Shown: piece after piece, positions 27,621 to 36,490 of the stretch
Position numbering within the stretch: the stretch's first letter is position 1
Layout: every line of letters starts with the position of its first letter
Source of the DNA: Acidimicrobiales bacterium
GTDB taxonomy: Bacteria > Actinomycetota > Acidimicrobiia > Acidimicrobiales > JAHEJN01
Direction: 5' to 3'
DNA length: 56,247 nucleotides
Assembly: GCA_024638845.1 (NCBI GenBank)
Contig: JAHEJN010000003.1
Coordinates: 39,988 to 96,234, forward strand
Made by a program: the position numbers and the translations under genes
Notes under the pieces: generated by a model
Databases searched by the model: none
Told to the model about the DNA's origin: nothing
The model's input: the letters and a program-made list of their open reading frames with translations, nothing else

Positions 27621-28838
27621 GTGCCGGTCTTGGCCCCGGTCGACTCGATCTCCATCGGCTTCCCGTCGCGGCGTACGATGCTGATGGTCACCTTCGCCGC
27701 GTTCTTGCTGATCGGCGTGCCCGAAGGTGTCCTCGGCACCGCCTGGCCCGAGATCCGCGACAGCGTCGGTCGGTCGACGTCGGACCTCGGGCTCGTTCTC
27801 GTGGCCTACACCGGCGGATACCTCCTGGCCTCGTTGTTGTCGGGCCACCTCGCCGAACGGCTCGGGCTGGGCCAGGCGCTCGTCACCGCCGCCTCGGCGA
27901 GCATGGCCGGCGGTCTCGTGTTCGCGCTCACCGGCTTGTGGGCCGGAGTGCTGATTGGTGCCTTCCTGATGGCGTGCGGCAGCGGCATCACCGATTCGGG
28001 ACTCAACACGTACCTCACGTTGCATCACGACGCCCGAGCCATGAACACCGCCCACGGGCTCTTCGGGGTGGGCGCCACCCTCGGACCGCTGGCCATCGAG
28101 GCGTCACTGCGCGGCGGTGCATCATGGGAGATCGTCTACATCGGCATGTCGATGGCGAGCGCCGTCCTCGTACTCCTGTATTTGGCTCACCGTGACATCG
28201 CCGACACCTCCGCCGTTCCGATCGCGGCCGAGACGGCCGAGGGTCGCGACGCCAGGCTCCTGGTGGCGGCATTGCTCGCCGTCTTCCTCTTCTACGTCGC
28301 CACCGAGGCGTCGGTCGGTGCCTGGACGTTCAGCCTGCTCACGGAGAGCCGCGGTGTCGACGACACGGTCGGCCGCATCTTCGTTTCGGCCTTCTGGGCC
28401 GGTCTCACCCTGGGCCGCTTCGGCCTCGGCTGGCTCGGCCATCACCTGCACCTGCGGTCCCTGCTGCGGTTGTCGGTCGTCGGAACCGGAATCGGCGTGG
28501 CCGCCCTGTCCTTCGATCCCTTCCCCGGCGCCGACTTGCTCGCGTTGCCCGTCACCGGCCTGGCCATGGCCGGCGTCTTCCCCGCCCTGGTACTCCTCAC
28601 CCCCGGCTGGCTCGGGTCGGGTCGCACCGCTCGGATCGTCGGCTATCAGCTGGCGGCATCCAGCCTCGGCGCCGTCGGCGCCGCCGCCTTCACCCGCCAG
28701 CTGGTCGAGGCCCGTGGCGAGAGCGCGATCGCAGCTGCCCTCGCCACCGCCGCGGCCGGTCTCATGGTCACCTTCGGCGTGCTCGACCGACTCGCCCCCC
28801 GCCGTCGCGCCGACCTCGCGGCGGGCGCCGCGGTCTGA
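27621..28838 (+). CDS. Major facilitator superfamily transporter
   Basis: A 405-residue protein with about 12 hydrophobic segments. GHLAERLGLGQALV is the MFS loop signature, and GLNTYLTLHHDARAMNTAHGLFGVGATLGP matches the sugar/fucose-permease-like or YfmO-like subgroup. Substrate is not assignable. GTG 27621 is the first start; ATG 27678 is an alternative just before the first helix. It follows the LOG gene by 38 nt and precedes ligC by 20 nt. Confidence 0.88.
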   Translation: MPVLAPVDSISIGFPSRRTMLMVTFAAFLLIGVPEGVLGTAWPEIRDSVGRSTSDLGLVLVAYTGGYLLASLLSGHLAERLGLGQALVTAASASMAGGLVFALTGLWAGVLIGAFLMACGSGITDSGLNTYLTLHHDARAMNTAHGLFGVGATLGPLAIEASLRGGASWEIVYIGMSMASAVLVLLYLAHRDIADTSAVPIAAETAEGRDARLLVAALLAVFLFYVATEASVGAWTFSLLTESRGVDDTVGRIFVSAFWAGLTLGRFGLGWLGHHLHLRSLLRLSVVGTGIGVAALSFDPFPGADLLALPVTGLAMAGVFPALVLLTPGWLGSGRTARIVGYQLAASSLGAVGAAAFTRQLVEARGESAIAAALATAAAGLMVTFGVLDRLAPRRRADLAAGAAV

Positions 28839-28858
28839 TCGGGGAGTAGCGTCTCACC

Positions 28859-29932
28859 GTGGATCTTCCCGTGATGCCGCCACTGAAGCCGATGCTGGCC
28901 AAGGCCGTCCACGAGGTTCCCGACACCCCCGATCTCGCGTACGAGCCGAAGTGGGACGGGTTCCGGTGCATCGTGTTTCGCGACGGTGACGAGATCGAGC
29001 TCGGCAGCCGCAACGAGCGACCCTTCAACCGCTACTTCCCCGAGCTGCTCGAGCCGCTCAAGGAGAGCCTCCCCGCCCGATGTGTGGTCGACGGCGAGCT
29101 CATCGTGCGCATCGACGGTGAGCTCGACTTCGATGCGCTCGGTCAACGCATCCACCCGGCCGACTCGCGGGTGCAGATGCTCGCCGAGAAGACTCCAGCA
29201 GAGTTCATCGCCTTCGACGTGATCGCCGTCGGTGATCTCGATCTCACCGACGAGTCCTTCGCGGTGCGCCGGGGTGTGCTCGAACGCCTGGCCGAGGATT
29301 TCGCCGGGCCGGTGCTGCTCACGCCGAGCACCACCGACCGCGAGACCGCCGTCGAGTGGTTCACCCGTTTCGAGGGCGCCGGGCTCGACGGGTTGATGGC
29401 CAAGCCGCTCGATGGGACCTACGTGCCCGACAAGCGGGTTCAGATCAAGGTGAAGCACAAGCGCACCGTCGACTGCGTGGTTGCGGGGTACCGCATGCAC
29501 AAGAGCGGCGACGGAGTCGGCTCGCTCATCCTCGGCCTCTACGGCGACGACGACTCACTCTGGCACGTCGGTGTCGCCGCCAGCTTCCGCGCCTCGATGC
29601 GCGCCGAGCTCCTCGACGAGCTGGCTCCGTACCGACTCGAGGACATCACCGAGCATCCGTGGGCGTCATGGGCCGACGAGAGCGCCCACACCACCGGATC
29701 GATGCCCGGCGCGCCGAGCCGCTGGGGCAACGATCGCGACCAGTCGTGGATCCCGCTGCGCATCGAGCGGGTCGCGGAGGTGTCGTATGCGCATGCGAGC
29801 AACGGCCGCTTCCGGGGCACCACCTCGTTCGTGCGTTGGCGACCCGACCGCGATCCCGAGAGCTGCCGGCTCACCCAGCTCGTCCAGTCCGACCCGCTTC
29901 CCTTCGCCGAGGTGCTCGCGGCGAAGGGCTGA
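28859..29932 (+). CDS. ligC: ATP-dependent DNA ligase, LigC type
   Basis: A 357-residue DNA ligase. The adenylated Lys31 is in YEPKWDGFR; other nucleotidyltransferase motifs are LGSRNERPF, VDGELIV, FIAFDVIAVGD, GLDGLMAKPLDGTYVPDKR and QIKVKHKRT, followed by the OB-fold domain (SLILGLYGDDD...). It seals DNA breaks, probably in an end-joining or base-repair route. It converges with the LigD-type polymerase gene, which strongly suggests joint function. GTG start at 28859. Confidence 0.94.
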   Translation: MDLPVMPPLKPMLAKAVHEVPDTPDLAYEPKWDGFRCIVFRDGDEIELGSRNERPFNRYFPELLEPLKESLPARCVVDGELIVRIDGELDFDALGQRIHPADSRVQMLAEKTPAEFIAFDVIAVGDLDLTDESFAVRRGVLERLAEDFAGPVLLTPSTTDRETAVEWFTRFEGAGLDGLMAKPLDGTYVPDKRVQIKVKHKRTVDCVVAGYRMHKSGDGVGSLILGLYGDDDSLWHVGVAASFRASMRAELLDELAPYRLEDITEHPWASWADESAHTTGSMPGAPSRWGNDRDQSWIPLRIERVAEVSYAHASNGRFRGTTSFVRWRPDRDPESCRLTQLVQSDPLPFAEVLAAKG

Positions 29933-29943
29933 CGGCTCGGAGC

Positions 29944-30948
29944 TCAGTCGTTGCTCCTCGCCCGGCTGGGTGCAACTCGTGGCGGCTCGTTCGGTTGTTT
30001 GGGGTACACCGGGGGCCATGGGGCGTCCATCAGCCCCGCCGCCATGTCGGCGGCCGACATCGCCAGCAACGGTTCGATCGACTGCGGGTGGCTGTACATG
30101 GCCTCCCACGGGTCGCCGTGGGTCACCCGGTCGAGCACCGCAGTAATGGTGAGGGCATCGGGGTCGACGGCGGAGAGCTCGTCCCAGGTGAAGGGCGTGC
30201 TGACCTGGGCACCGACCCGGGCCCGCACCGACCACGCGCCGAACACCGTCTTGTGCGGAGCGTTCTGATTGAAGTCGACGAACACACGCGTGCCGCGCTC
30301 CTCCTTCCACCACGCCGCGGTGACGAGATCGGGCCGTCGGCGTTCGAGCTCACGGGCGGCGGCCACCGCAGCGGCACGGACCTCGTAGGAGTCCCACCGA
30401 GGTTCGAGGCGTACGAACACGTGAATCCCCTTCGATCCCGTGGTTTTGGGGTACGAGGCGATCCCCAGCTCGTCGAACAGGGTCTTGACCTCGCTCGCCG
30501 CTTCGCGCACCTGATCGAAGACGACCCCTGGTGTGGGATCGAGATCGATACGCAGCTCGTCGGTGTGGTCGGGGTCGACGGCGAGGTAGGGCCACGGGTG
30601 GAAGCCGAGGCAGCCGAGGTTGACCGCCCACACCACGTGTGCGATGTCGGTGACCACGAGGGCGTTCGACGTGGTGCCGTTCGGTGTCGACACCACGGTG
30701 GTCTCGAGCCATTCCGGTGCGCCCTCGGGCACTCGCTTCTGGAAGAACGACTTGCCGCTGGCGCCGTCGGGAAAGCGCTGCATCAGGGTCGGTCGTCCGC
30801 CCATTGCGGCCAGAAGTGGGTCGGTGACGGCGATGTAATAGTCGATGAGATCGAGCTTGGTCTCGCCGCGCCTCGAGAAGAACACCTTGTCGGGATGGGT
30901 GACGCGCACCTCGCGGCCGGCCAGCCCGAGCATGATCGGGTCAGTCAC
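29944..30948 (-). CDS. Stand-alone LigD-type DNA polymerase domain (PolD)
   Basis: A 334-residue member of the archaeo-eukaryotic primase-like polymerases found in bacterial end joining. RIDLDP (catalytic Asp135 and Asp137 with this start), SYPKTTGSKGIHVFV and the VDFNQNAPHKT segment are characteristic. It fills gaps at breaks with ribo- or deoxynucleotides. It stands apart from the ligase rather than fused as in LigD; no Ku gene is in the window. GTG 30948 is preferred; ATG 30975 and ATG 30933 are also in frame. It overlaps the upstream GNAT-HD stop. Confidence 0.92.
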   Translation of the reverse strand: MTDPIMLGLAGREVRVTHPDKVFFSRRGETKLDLIDYYIAVTDPLLAAMGGRPTLMQRFPDGASGKSFFQKRVPEGAPEWLETTVVSTPNGTTSNALVVTDIAHVVWAVNLGCLGFHPWPYLAVDPDHTDELRIDLDPTPGVVFDQVREAASEVKTLFDELGIASYPKTTGSKGIHVFVRLEPRWDSYEVRAAAVAAARELERRRPDLVTAAWWKEERGTRVFVDFNQNAPHKTVFGAWSVRARVGAQVSTPFTWDELSAVDPDALTITAVLDRVTHGDPWEAMYSHPQSIEPLLAMSAADMAAGLMDAPWPPVYPKQPNEPPRVAPSRARSND

Positions 30949-32101
30949 GCCGTTGCCCGGCGCCAGGGGGGACATGACCGTGGGCCACGGCCTCGGCCAG
31001 GATCGCCTCGACCATGTCGGCCACCGCGGGTGCTCCGGGTCGGATGGCGGCGATCACCTCGGTGATGCGGTCGGCCGCGATGCCGTGGTCGTGCCACGGG
31101 CGCCCACCGTTGGCCGCGTTGAGCAGGAACGGCTGGGCCCGGTCGCACGCGTAGGCGAAGCGGCCCTCGGCCGTCGAACCGGTCTCGTACTCGTCCCACA
31201 GCTCCCGCAACTCGGACCCCTGCCGGCCAGGGAGCAGCCCGAAGATGCGGTCGGCCGCGGCGTTCTCGAGGGAGAGCTTCGCCTCGGCTGCATCCGCGTC
31301 GTAGAAGTAGGTGTCGCCGGCATCGGCCTCGACGATGTCGTGGACCAGCAGGATCTCGACCACCCGGCTGAGGTCGACCGGTTCCGCCGCGTAGGGAGCG
31401 AGAGCCATCGCCATCATCGCCACGTGCCACGAGTGTTCGGCCGTGTTCTCGCGCCGAGTGCCGTCGACGAGAACCGATCTCCGCTCGACCGTCTTCAGCC
31501 GATCGAGGTCGAGTACGAACTCCAGTCTCGACCCGAGGTCGGCATCTCGGGCCGCGACCAGATCGACCATGCGATCGCGATCGAGGGGACGATGCTCCTC
31601 ATCGAGGTGGTAAGCGAGGAACTGCACCCGCTTGGCGCCACCGTCGGTGTCCTGCTCGCCGACGGGGCGGAATCCGAACCGGCGATGGAAGCGGAGCGAG
31701 CCGTCGTTGCGCGGCCGCACGTTCACCTCGGCGGCCAGGACTCGCGCGCCGTCGGCCCGGCCCCAGTCGACGAAGGCCTGATACAGCCGTGCGCCGAGGC
31801 CCCGGCCTCGATGATCCGCGCGCACGACCACCCGATCGACATAGAGGAAGCCGTGCGGATACCGCTCACAGAACGCCCGATAGTTGAGGCTCTCGTAGGC
31901 CAGCCCGGGGCCGTGCAGGCCCACGAGGAATGCCACGAGCTCGCCGTGGCGTTCGGCGACCGTGAACCATCGGGCCTGCTCGGCGAGAAGCGACAGCGAT
32001 GCAGTGTCGAGGCGGCCCACCGCCGGTACCGCGGCGTTGTTCATGGGCAGGACCACGTCGAGGTCCTCGGGTGTGGCCGGCCGGAGCTCGACGGGCTTCA
32101 C
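30941..32101 (-). CDS. GNAT acetyltransferase fused to HD-domain phosphohydrolase
   Basis: A 386-residue two-domain protein. Residues 1-165 are a GNAT acetyltransferase with the acetyl-CoA loop VVRADHRGRGLGARLYQAF. Residues 180-375 are an HD phosphohydrolase of the YfbR/HDDC2 type: ENTAEHSWHVAMMAM and ILLVHDIVEADAGD give the metal-binding H...HD set. The latter family includes 5'-deoxynucleotidases. The link is uninterrupted and in one frame. GTG 32101 overlaps the exonuclease stop (GTGA). Substrates are unknown. Confidence 0.88.
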   Translation of the reverse strand: MKPVELRPATPEDLDVVLPMNNAAVPAVGRLDTASLSLLAEQARWFTVAERHGELVAFLVGLHGPGLAYESLNYRAFCERYPHGFLYVDRVVVRADHRGRGLGARLYQAFVDWGRADGARVLAAEVNVRPRNDGSLRFHRRFGFRPVGEQDTDGGAKRVQFLAYHLDEEHRPLDRDRMVDLVAARDADLGSRLEFVLDLDRLKTVERRSVLVDGTRRENTAEHSWHVAMMAMALAPYAAEPVDLSRVVEILLVHDIVEADAGDTYFYDADAAEAKLSLENAAADRIFGLLPGRQGSELRELWDEYETGSTAEGRFAYACDRAQPFLLNAANGGRPWHDHGIAADRITEVIAAIRPGAPAVADMVEAILAEAVAHGHVPPGAGQRRD

Positions 32102-32964
32102 GACACCGGCGCGAGCCGCTCGGCTCGCGCGACGAGCTGTGGCGCACCGAGCTGGGCGCACAACTCGGCGAACGCGGGCGTCGGACCGGCCCACCGCAGA
32201 TCGTCGACCGACTCGAACAGGTCGAGATCGGTGATCACCGTGGCGATGGTGCGGTAGAGCATCGCTTCGTCGCGGTGGTCGGCGAGCGTGGCGGCCAGCT
32301 TCGCGGCGCCTCGCACCGTGACGTCCCACTCGTCGGCCGAGTCGGGGATGTGCTCGATGTGGCCGTATCGGGCCAGCACGACCGACGACGACTTCGCACC
32401 CCAACCGGGCAGGCCGGGGAAGCCGTCGGCGGTGTCGCCCACGAGGCCGAGGTAGTCGGCGATCGACTCGGGCCCCACTCCGAACTTCTCGATGACCGCC
32501 GCACGATCGATGAGGAGCTGCTGGCGACGGTCGTACTGCACGATGCGGCCGTCGGCGCTCACACACTGCCCGAGATCCTTGTCGGGGGTGCAGATGATCG
32601 CCCGTTCGACCCGTGGGTCAGCGGCCGCCGCGACGGCCGCGGATGCGAGCGCGTCGTCGGCCTCGTGGTCGACCATCGCGAACACGGCGAACCCGGCGAC
32701 GCGGAGCGCATCCTCGATCTCGGGGAACTGAGCGAACAAATCGGGGTCGACTCCTGAACCGTCCTTGTAACCCTCGTACAGGTCGTTGCGAAACGACTCG
32801 ATGACATGATCGGTGGCCACGCCCACATGGGTTGCGCCGTCACGTACCAGATCGAGCATGCTCGACAACACGCCGATCGTGGCGCCGTGGCGTGGGTCAC
32901 GGTTGTTCGGGCCGTAGTGGAAACGGAACAGCTCATAGGTGCCGTCGACGAGGTGCACGTGCAT
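32098..32964 (-). CDS. 5'-3' exonuclease / flap-endonuclease-like protein
   Basis: A 288-residue PIN/FEN-type nuclease related to the 5' nuclease domain of DNA polymerase I. It has MHVHLVDGTYELFRF, the metal-binding VDHEADDALASAA, TPDKDLGQCV, and the helix-hairpin-helix region DYLGLVGDTADGFPGLPGWGAKS. It is upstream of the GNAT-HD and PolD genes on one strand, consistent with a DNA-repair operon. ATG 32964 matches the family N-terminus. Confidence 0.9.
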   Translation of the reverse strand: MHVHLVDGTYELFRFHYGPNNRDPRHGATIGVLSSMLDLVRDGATHVGVATDHVIESFRNDLYEGYKDGSGVDPDLFAQFPEIEDALRVAGFAVFAMVDHEADDALASAAVAAAADPRVERAIICTPDKDLGQCVSADGRIVQYDRRQQLLIDRAAVIEKFGVGPESIADYLGLVGDTADGFPGLPGWGAKSSSVVLARYGHIEHIPDSADEWDVTVRGAAKLAATLADHRDEAMLYRTIATVITDLDLFESVDDLRWAGPTPAFAELCAQLGAPQLVARAERLAPVS

Positions 32965-33054
32965 CGTCCCAGCGTGACACAAGAGCGGAGCAGCCGCTCC
33001 CCCCAACCGACGGGTCAGCGACTAGAGTCGTCGCAAACGGAGGAGGGTTGAATT

Positions 33055-33855
33055 GTGGGCCTGACCCCTGCCGACATCACCAATACATCGTTCACGCAAG
33101 CGCGTAAGGGCTACGACACCAGCGAGGTCGACGAGTTCCTTCGCGCGCTCGCAGCCAAGGCGGCCGAAGAGCCACCCGAGGAGTACGGCCAGCTCGGCGA
33201 CGAGGTCGCCTCGGTGCTGCGCGCCGCCAACGAGACCGCGTCGTCGATCCGGGCCAAGGCCGAGGCCGAGGCTGCCGCCGTGGTGGCCACCGCCGAGCAG
33301 TCGCGCCTCGAGATCGAGCAGACCCGCATGGACGCCGAGGCCGAGATCAGCCGCTCGTTGCTCGAAGCCGAAACCTACGCAACCGAGACCCGTCAGGACG
33401 CCGACACGTATCTCGCCACGACTCGACGCGAGGCCGACGACTACGCCGCCCACATCCGCCAAGCCGCCGACACCCACGACGACGTCACCCGTACCGACGC
33501 CGACGACTACGCCCAGACCACACGCGAGACCGCACTCGAAGAAGCCAGCGCGATCCGCTCCCAAGCCGAGGAAGACGCCCAGCGGCGCTCGGCAGCACTG
33601 GTGGCGGCGGCCCAGGAGCGGGTGACCGAGCTCGAGGGTGCGGAGGCCGAGATCCGCTCGCGGGTGCAGTCGATCGCCGTCGAGATCCAGCGCCTCGCCG
33701 ACATGGGCAACGGCGTGATCGACTTACGCGAACGCCGGCGTTCCGGCGTCGATTCCGAAGAGGATGCCGTACCGACGTCACGAGCGATCTGGACCGCCGT
33801 CGGCGACGCCATGGCCGGCCCCGAGACGCCCACCCAGGAATCCTCTGCTTCATGA
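33055..33855 (+). CDS. DivIVA-domain coiled-coil protein
   Basis: A 266-residue protein. The N-terminus GLTPADITNTSFTQARKGYDTSEVDEFL is the DivIVA membrane-curvature-sensing motif. Residues about 50-225 form a long Ala/Glu-rich coiled coil with repeats of TR.DAD.YA.TTR type. DivIVA proteins gather at cell poles or septa and organise growth and division. GTG 33055 has the strong ribosome site GGAGGAGG about 9 nt upstream. Its stop overlaps the thiolase ATG. Confidence 0.9.
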   Translation: MGLTPADITNTSFTQARKGYDTSEVDEFLRALAAKAAEEPPEEYGQLGDEVASVLRAANETASSIRAKAEAEAAAVVATAEQSRLEIEQTRMDAEAEISRSLLEAETYATETRQDADTYLATTRREADDYAAHIRQAADTHDDVTRTDADDYAQTTRETALEEASAIRSQAEEDAQRRSAALVAAAQERVTELEGAEAEIRSRVQSIAVEIQRLADMGNGVIDLRERRRSGVDSEEDAVPTSRAIWTAVGDAMAGPETPTQESSAS

Positions 33856-35027
33856 CCACGGTCATCGCAGCAGGCGCCCGCACTCCCATCGGGAAGCTGT
33901 CAGGAGCGCTCGGCTCGCTCTCGGGAACCGACCTCGGTGGCGTTGCGATCGTCTCCGCACTCGAACGGGCGGCCGTCGAGCCCGACGAGGTCGACTACGT
34001 GATCATGGGGCAGGTTCTCCAGGCGGGTGCCGGTCAGGCGTCCTCGCGCCGGGCGGCAGCCAACGCGGGCATTCCTCTGACCGTCCCGGCGACCACGATC
34101 AACAAGGTGTGCCTGTCGGGGATACACGCGATCTATCTGGCCCATCGGATGGTGCAGTCCGGTGACGCCGACATCGTGGTGGCGGGGGGCATGGAGTCGA
34201 TGACCCAGGCGCCCTACCTCCTTCCCGGTGCCCGTGCCGGGTTTCGCGCCGGCGACCAGACCGTGGTCGACTCGTTGTTCCACGACGGCCTGTTCTGTGC
34301 CCTCGAAGCCTGCCTGATGGGCGAGGCGACCGACCGCTACGGCGCGTCGGCGGGCCTGTCTCGCCTGGCCCAGGACGAGATCGCGGCGGCCTCGCACGAA
34401 CGGGCGTCCCGCGCGACCAAAGACGGACTCTTCGCCGACGAGATCGTGGCCGTCGTCGTTCCCCAACGCCGAGGTGAGCCGACGTCGGTCGGAGAAGACG
34501 AGGGGATACGGGCCTCGACCACGGTCGAGTCGCTCTCGGGACTGCGGCCCGCCTTCAGCGCCGCCGGCAACATCACTGCGGGCAACGCCAGCCAGATCAG
34601 CGACGGCGCCTCGGCCGTCGTGGTCATGAGCGCCGCCACCGCCGCCCGTCGCGGCGTCGCCCCACTGGGCGAGATCGTCAGCTACGGGCAGGTGGCCGGA
34701 CCCGACCCCTCACTGCTGCATCAGCCGTCGAATGCGATTCGCGCCGCCCTCGAAGGCACCGACGTCACGCTCGATCAGCTCGACGTCTTCGAGATCAACG
34801 AGGCCTTCGCTGCCGTCGCGGTGGCCTCGATGGCCGACCTGGGCATCGACGCATCGGTGACCAACGTGAACGGCGGTGCCATCGCGCTCGGCCACCCCAT
34901 CGGGGCGTCGGGCAATCGACTCGTGCTCACGCTCTTGCACGAGCTCCGCCGCCGCGGTGGCGGCCACGGCACCGCAGCCCTGTGCGGCGGCGGCGGCCAG
35001 GGCGACGCCATCATCGTCCGCGTCTGA
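33852..35027 (+). CDS. Acetyl-CoA C-acetyltransferase (thiolase)
   Basis: A 391-residue thiolase. The acyl-carrying Cys87 is in NKVCLSG; the C-terminal catalytic motifs NEAFAAV, GHPIGASG and CGGGGQGDA are complete. It condenses two acetyl-CoA or cleaves acetoacetyl-CoA/3-ketoacyl-CoA. Its position after a DivIVA-like gene (ATGA overlap) has no obvious functional meaning. Confidence 0.95.
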   Translation: MTTVIAAGARTPIGKLSGALGSLSGTDLGGVAIVSALERAAVEPDEVDYVIMGQVLQAGAGQASSRRAAANAGIPLTVPATTINKVCLSGIHAIYLAHRMVQSGDADIVVAGGMESMTQAPYLLPGARAGFRAGDQTVVDSLFHDGLFCALEACLMGEATDRYGASAGLSRLAQDEIAAASHERASRATKDGLFADEIVAVVVPQRRGEPTSVGEDEGIRASTTVESLSGLRPAFSAAGNITAGNASQISDGASAVVVMSAATAARRGVAPLGEIVSYGQVAGPDPSLLHQPSNAIRAALEGTDVTLDQLDVFEINEAFAAVAVASMADLGIDASVTNVNGGAIALGHPIGASGNRLVLTLLHELRRRGGGHGTAALCGGGGQGDAIIVRV

Positions 35028-35135
35028 GCCGGGTCATTCGATTCCGACCCCCGAATTGCTTCACGTTACGGTTTGATTACACTGTGCGGCGGCTCGTAAC
35101 CGTCGACCTCCCCCCGGCGAGCCCCCTGATTTCCC

Positions 35136-36449
35136 GTGCGCACCCGTCTCCTTCCTGCCTTCGTCTCGTCGCTCCTGCTCGTAGGAGTGCTGGGCATCGC
35201 GCCTGCGCCGGCCCAGGACTCGCTCGAAGATGCTCGGGCCGAACGTGAAGAGCTGCGGCGCCAGGCCGCCGAGGTCGCCGCCGAGATCGACCTGCTCGGC
35301 GCCCAGGACGCCGAGGTCGCCCAGGCCCTGGCCGACCTCGAGGCGTTCGTGGCCCAGACCCAGGCCGACATCGACGCGGCCGAGCTGGCCATTGCCCAGG
35401 CCGAGGCCGAAGCCGCAGCCACCGACCTCGAGGTCGAACGGCTCGACGGGGACATCGGTGCGGCCCGCGAGGTGGTGCGCACCTTCGCCGTCACGGCCTA
35501 CGTGGCTCCCGGCGGCTCCGACCTCGACAACCTCCTGTCCTCCGACGACCCTCGAACCAGCGAGCTGCGGAAGTTCTTCGTCGAGCTGGCCGGCGGCAAC
35601 GCCGACGACGCCGTCGGCGAGCTACGACGGCTCCAGGACGACCAGGACGCATTGCGTCTGGTTGCCGAGGAGGCCAGAGATCGAGCTGACACCAGTCGCC
35701 AGGAGCTCGAGGTCAAGCTCAACGAGCTGAGGGACGCGATTGCGGCCCAGGAATCCATTCGGGCCGACATCGAGCGCCGAATCGAGGAGTGGGAGGGGGA
35801 GTCGGCCGCCCTGGCCGCCGCCGACGCGGAGGTCACCGCGATCATCCAGGCCGAAGAGGCCCGTATCGAGGCGGCCCGTCAGGCCGAGATCCAGCGCCAG
35901 GCCGACCTCGAACGCCAGCGACTGGCCGAGGAGCAGCGGCTGGCGGAACTCGAGCGGCAGCGCCAGCTCGCCGAGCAACCCGCCGAGCAACCCGCCGCCA
36001 CCGAGGAGACCACCCCCGACGACGGCACCGTCGTCGACCCGCCGGCGCTGCCCCCGGTCGATGCGCCCAGCAGCTTCGTCTGGCCGGTCAGCGGCGCCGT
36101 CGTCTCCCAGTTCGGGTTCCGGATCCACCCGATCTTCGGGACCGAACGCTTCCATTCGGGCATCGACATCAACGCCGGGACGGGGACACCGATCGCCGCG
36201 TCGGCGGGCGGCGTGGTCATCACGTCGGGGTGGATGGACGGCTACGGCAACACGGTGATCATCGATCACGGTGGCGGTTTCGCCACGCTCTACGGGCACC
36301 AGTCGCAGCTGGCGGTGTCGGCGGGTCAGTCGGTGAACCAGGGCGCGATCGTCGGATACGTCGGCTCCACCGGCTGGTCGACCGGACCGCACCTGCATTT
36401 CGAGATCCGGATCGGTGGCTCACCGGTCAACCCGCTCGGGTACCTGTAG
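35136..36449 (+). CDS. Secreted M23-family peptidoglycan endopeptidase with coiled coil (EnvC-like)
   Basis: A 437-residue exported protein: signal peptide to about residue 26 (APAPAQ), a long coiled coil (27-270), a Pro/Glu linker that includes a tandem 12-bp repeat, and a C-terminal LytM domain. Zinc ligands are in FHSGIDI (HxxxD) and PHLHFEIR (HxH). Such proteins cut cell-wall cross-links or activate amidases during division. All ligands are present, so it should be active. GTG start; FG-GAP gene follows by 41 nt. Confidence 0.92.
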   Translation: MRTRLLPAFVSSLLLVGVLGIAPAPAQDSLEDARAEREELRRQAAEVAAEIDLLGAQDAEVAQALADLEAFVAQTQADIDAAELAIAQAEAEAAATDLEVERLDGDIGAAREVVRTFAVTAYVAPGGSDLDNLLSSDDPRTSELRKFFVELAGGNADDAVGELRRLQDDQDALRLVAEEARDRADTSRQELEVKLNELRDAIAAQESIRADIERRIEEWEGESAALAAADAEVTAIIQAEEARIEAARQAEIQRQADLERQRLAEEQRLAELERQRQLAEQPAEQPAATEETTPDDGTVVDPPALPPVDAPSSFVWPVSGAVVSQFGFRIHPIFGTERFHSGIDINAGTGTPIAASAGGVVITSGWMDGYGNTVIIDHGGGFATLYGHQSQLAVSAGQSVNQGAIVGYVGSTGWSTGPHLHFEIRIGGSPVNPLGYL

Positions 36450-36490
36450 GCCCGGCATCCTGAGACGGTGTCCAACCCCTCCCTAATCTC

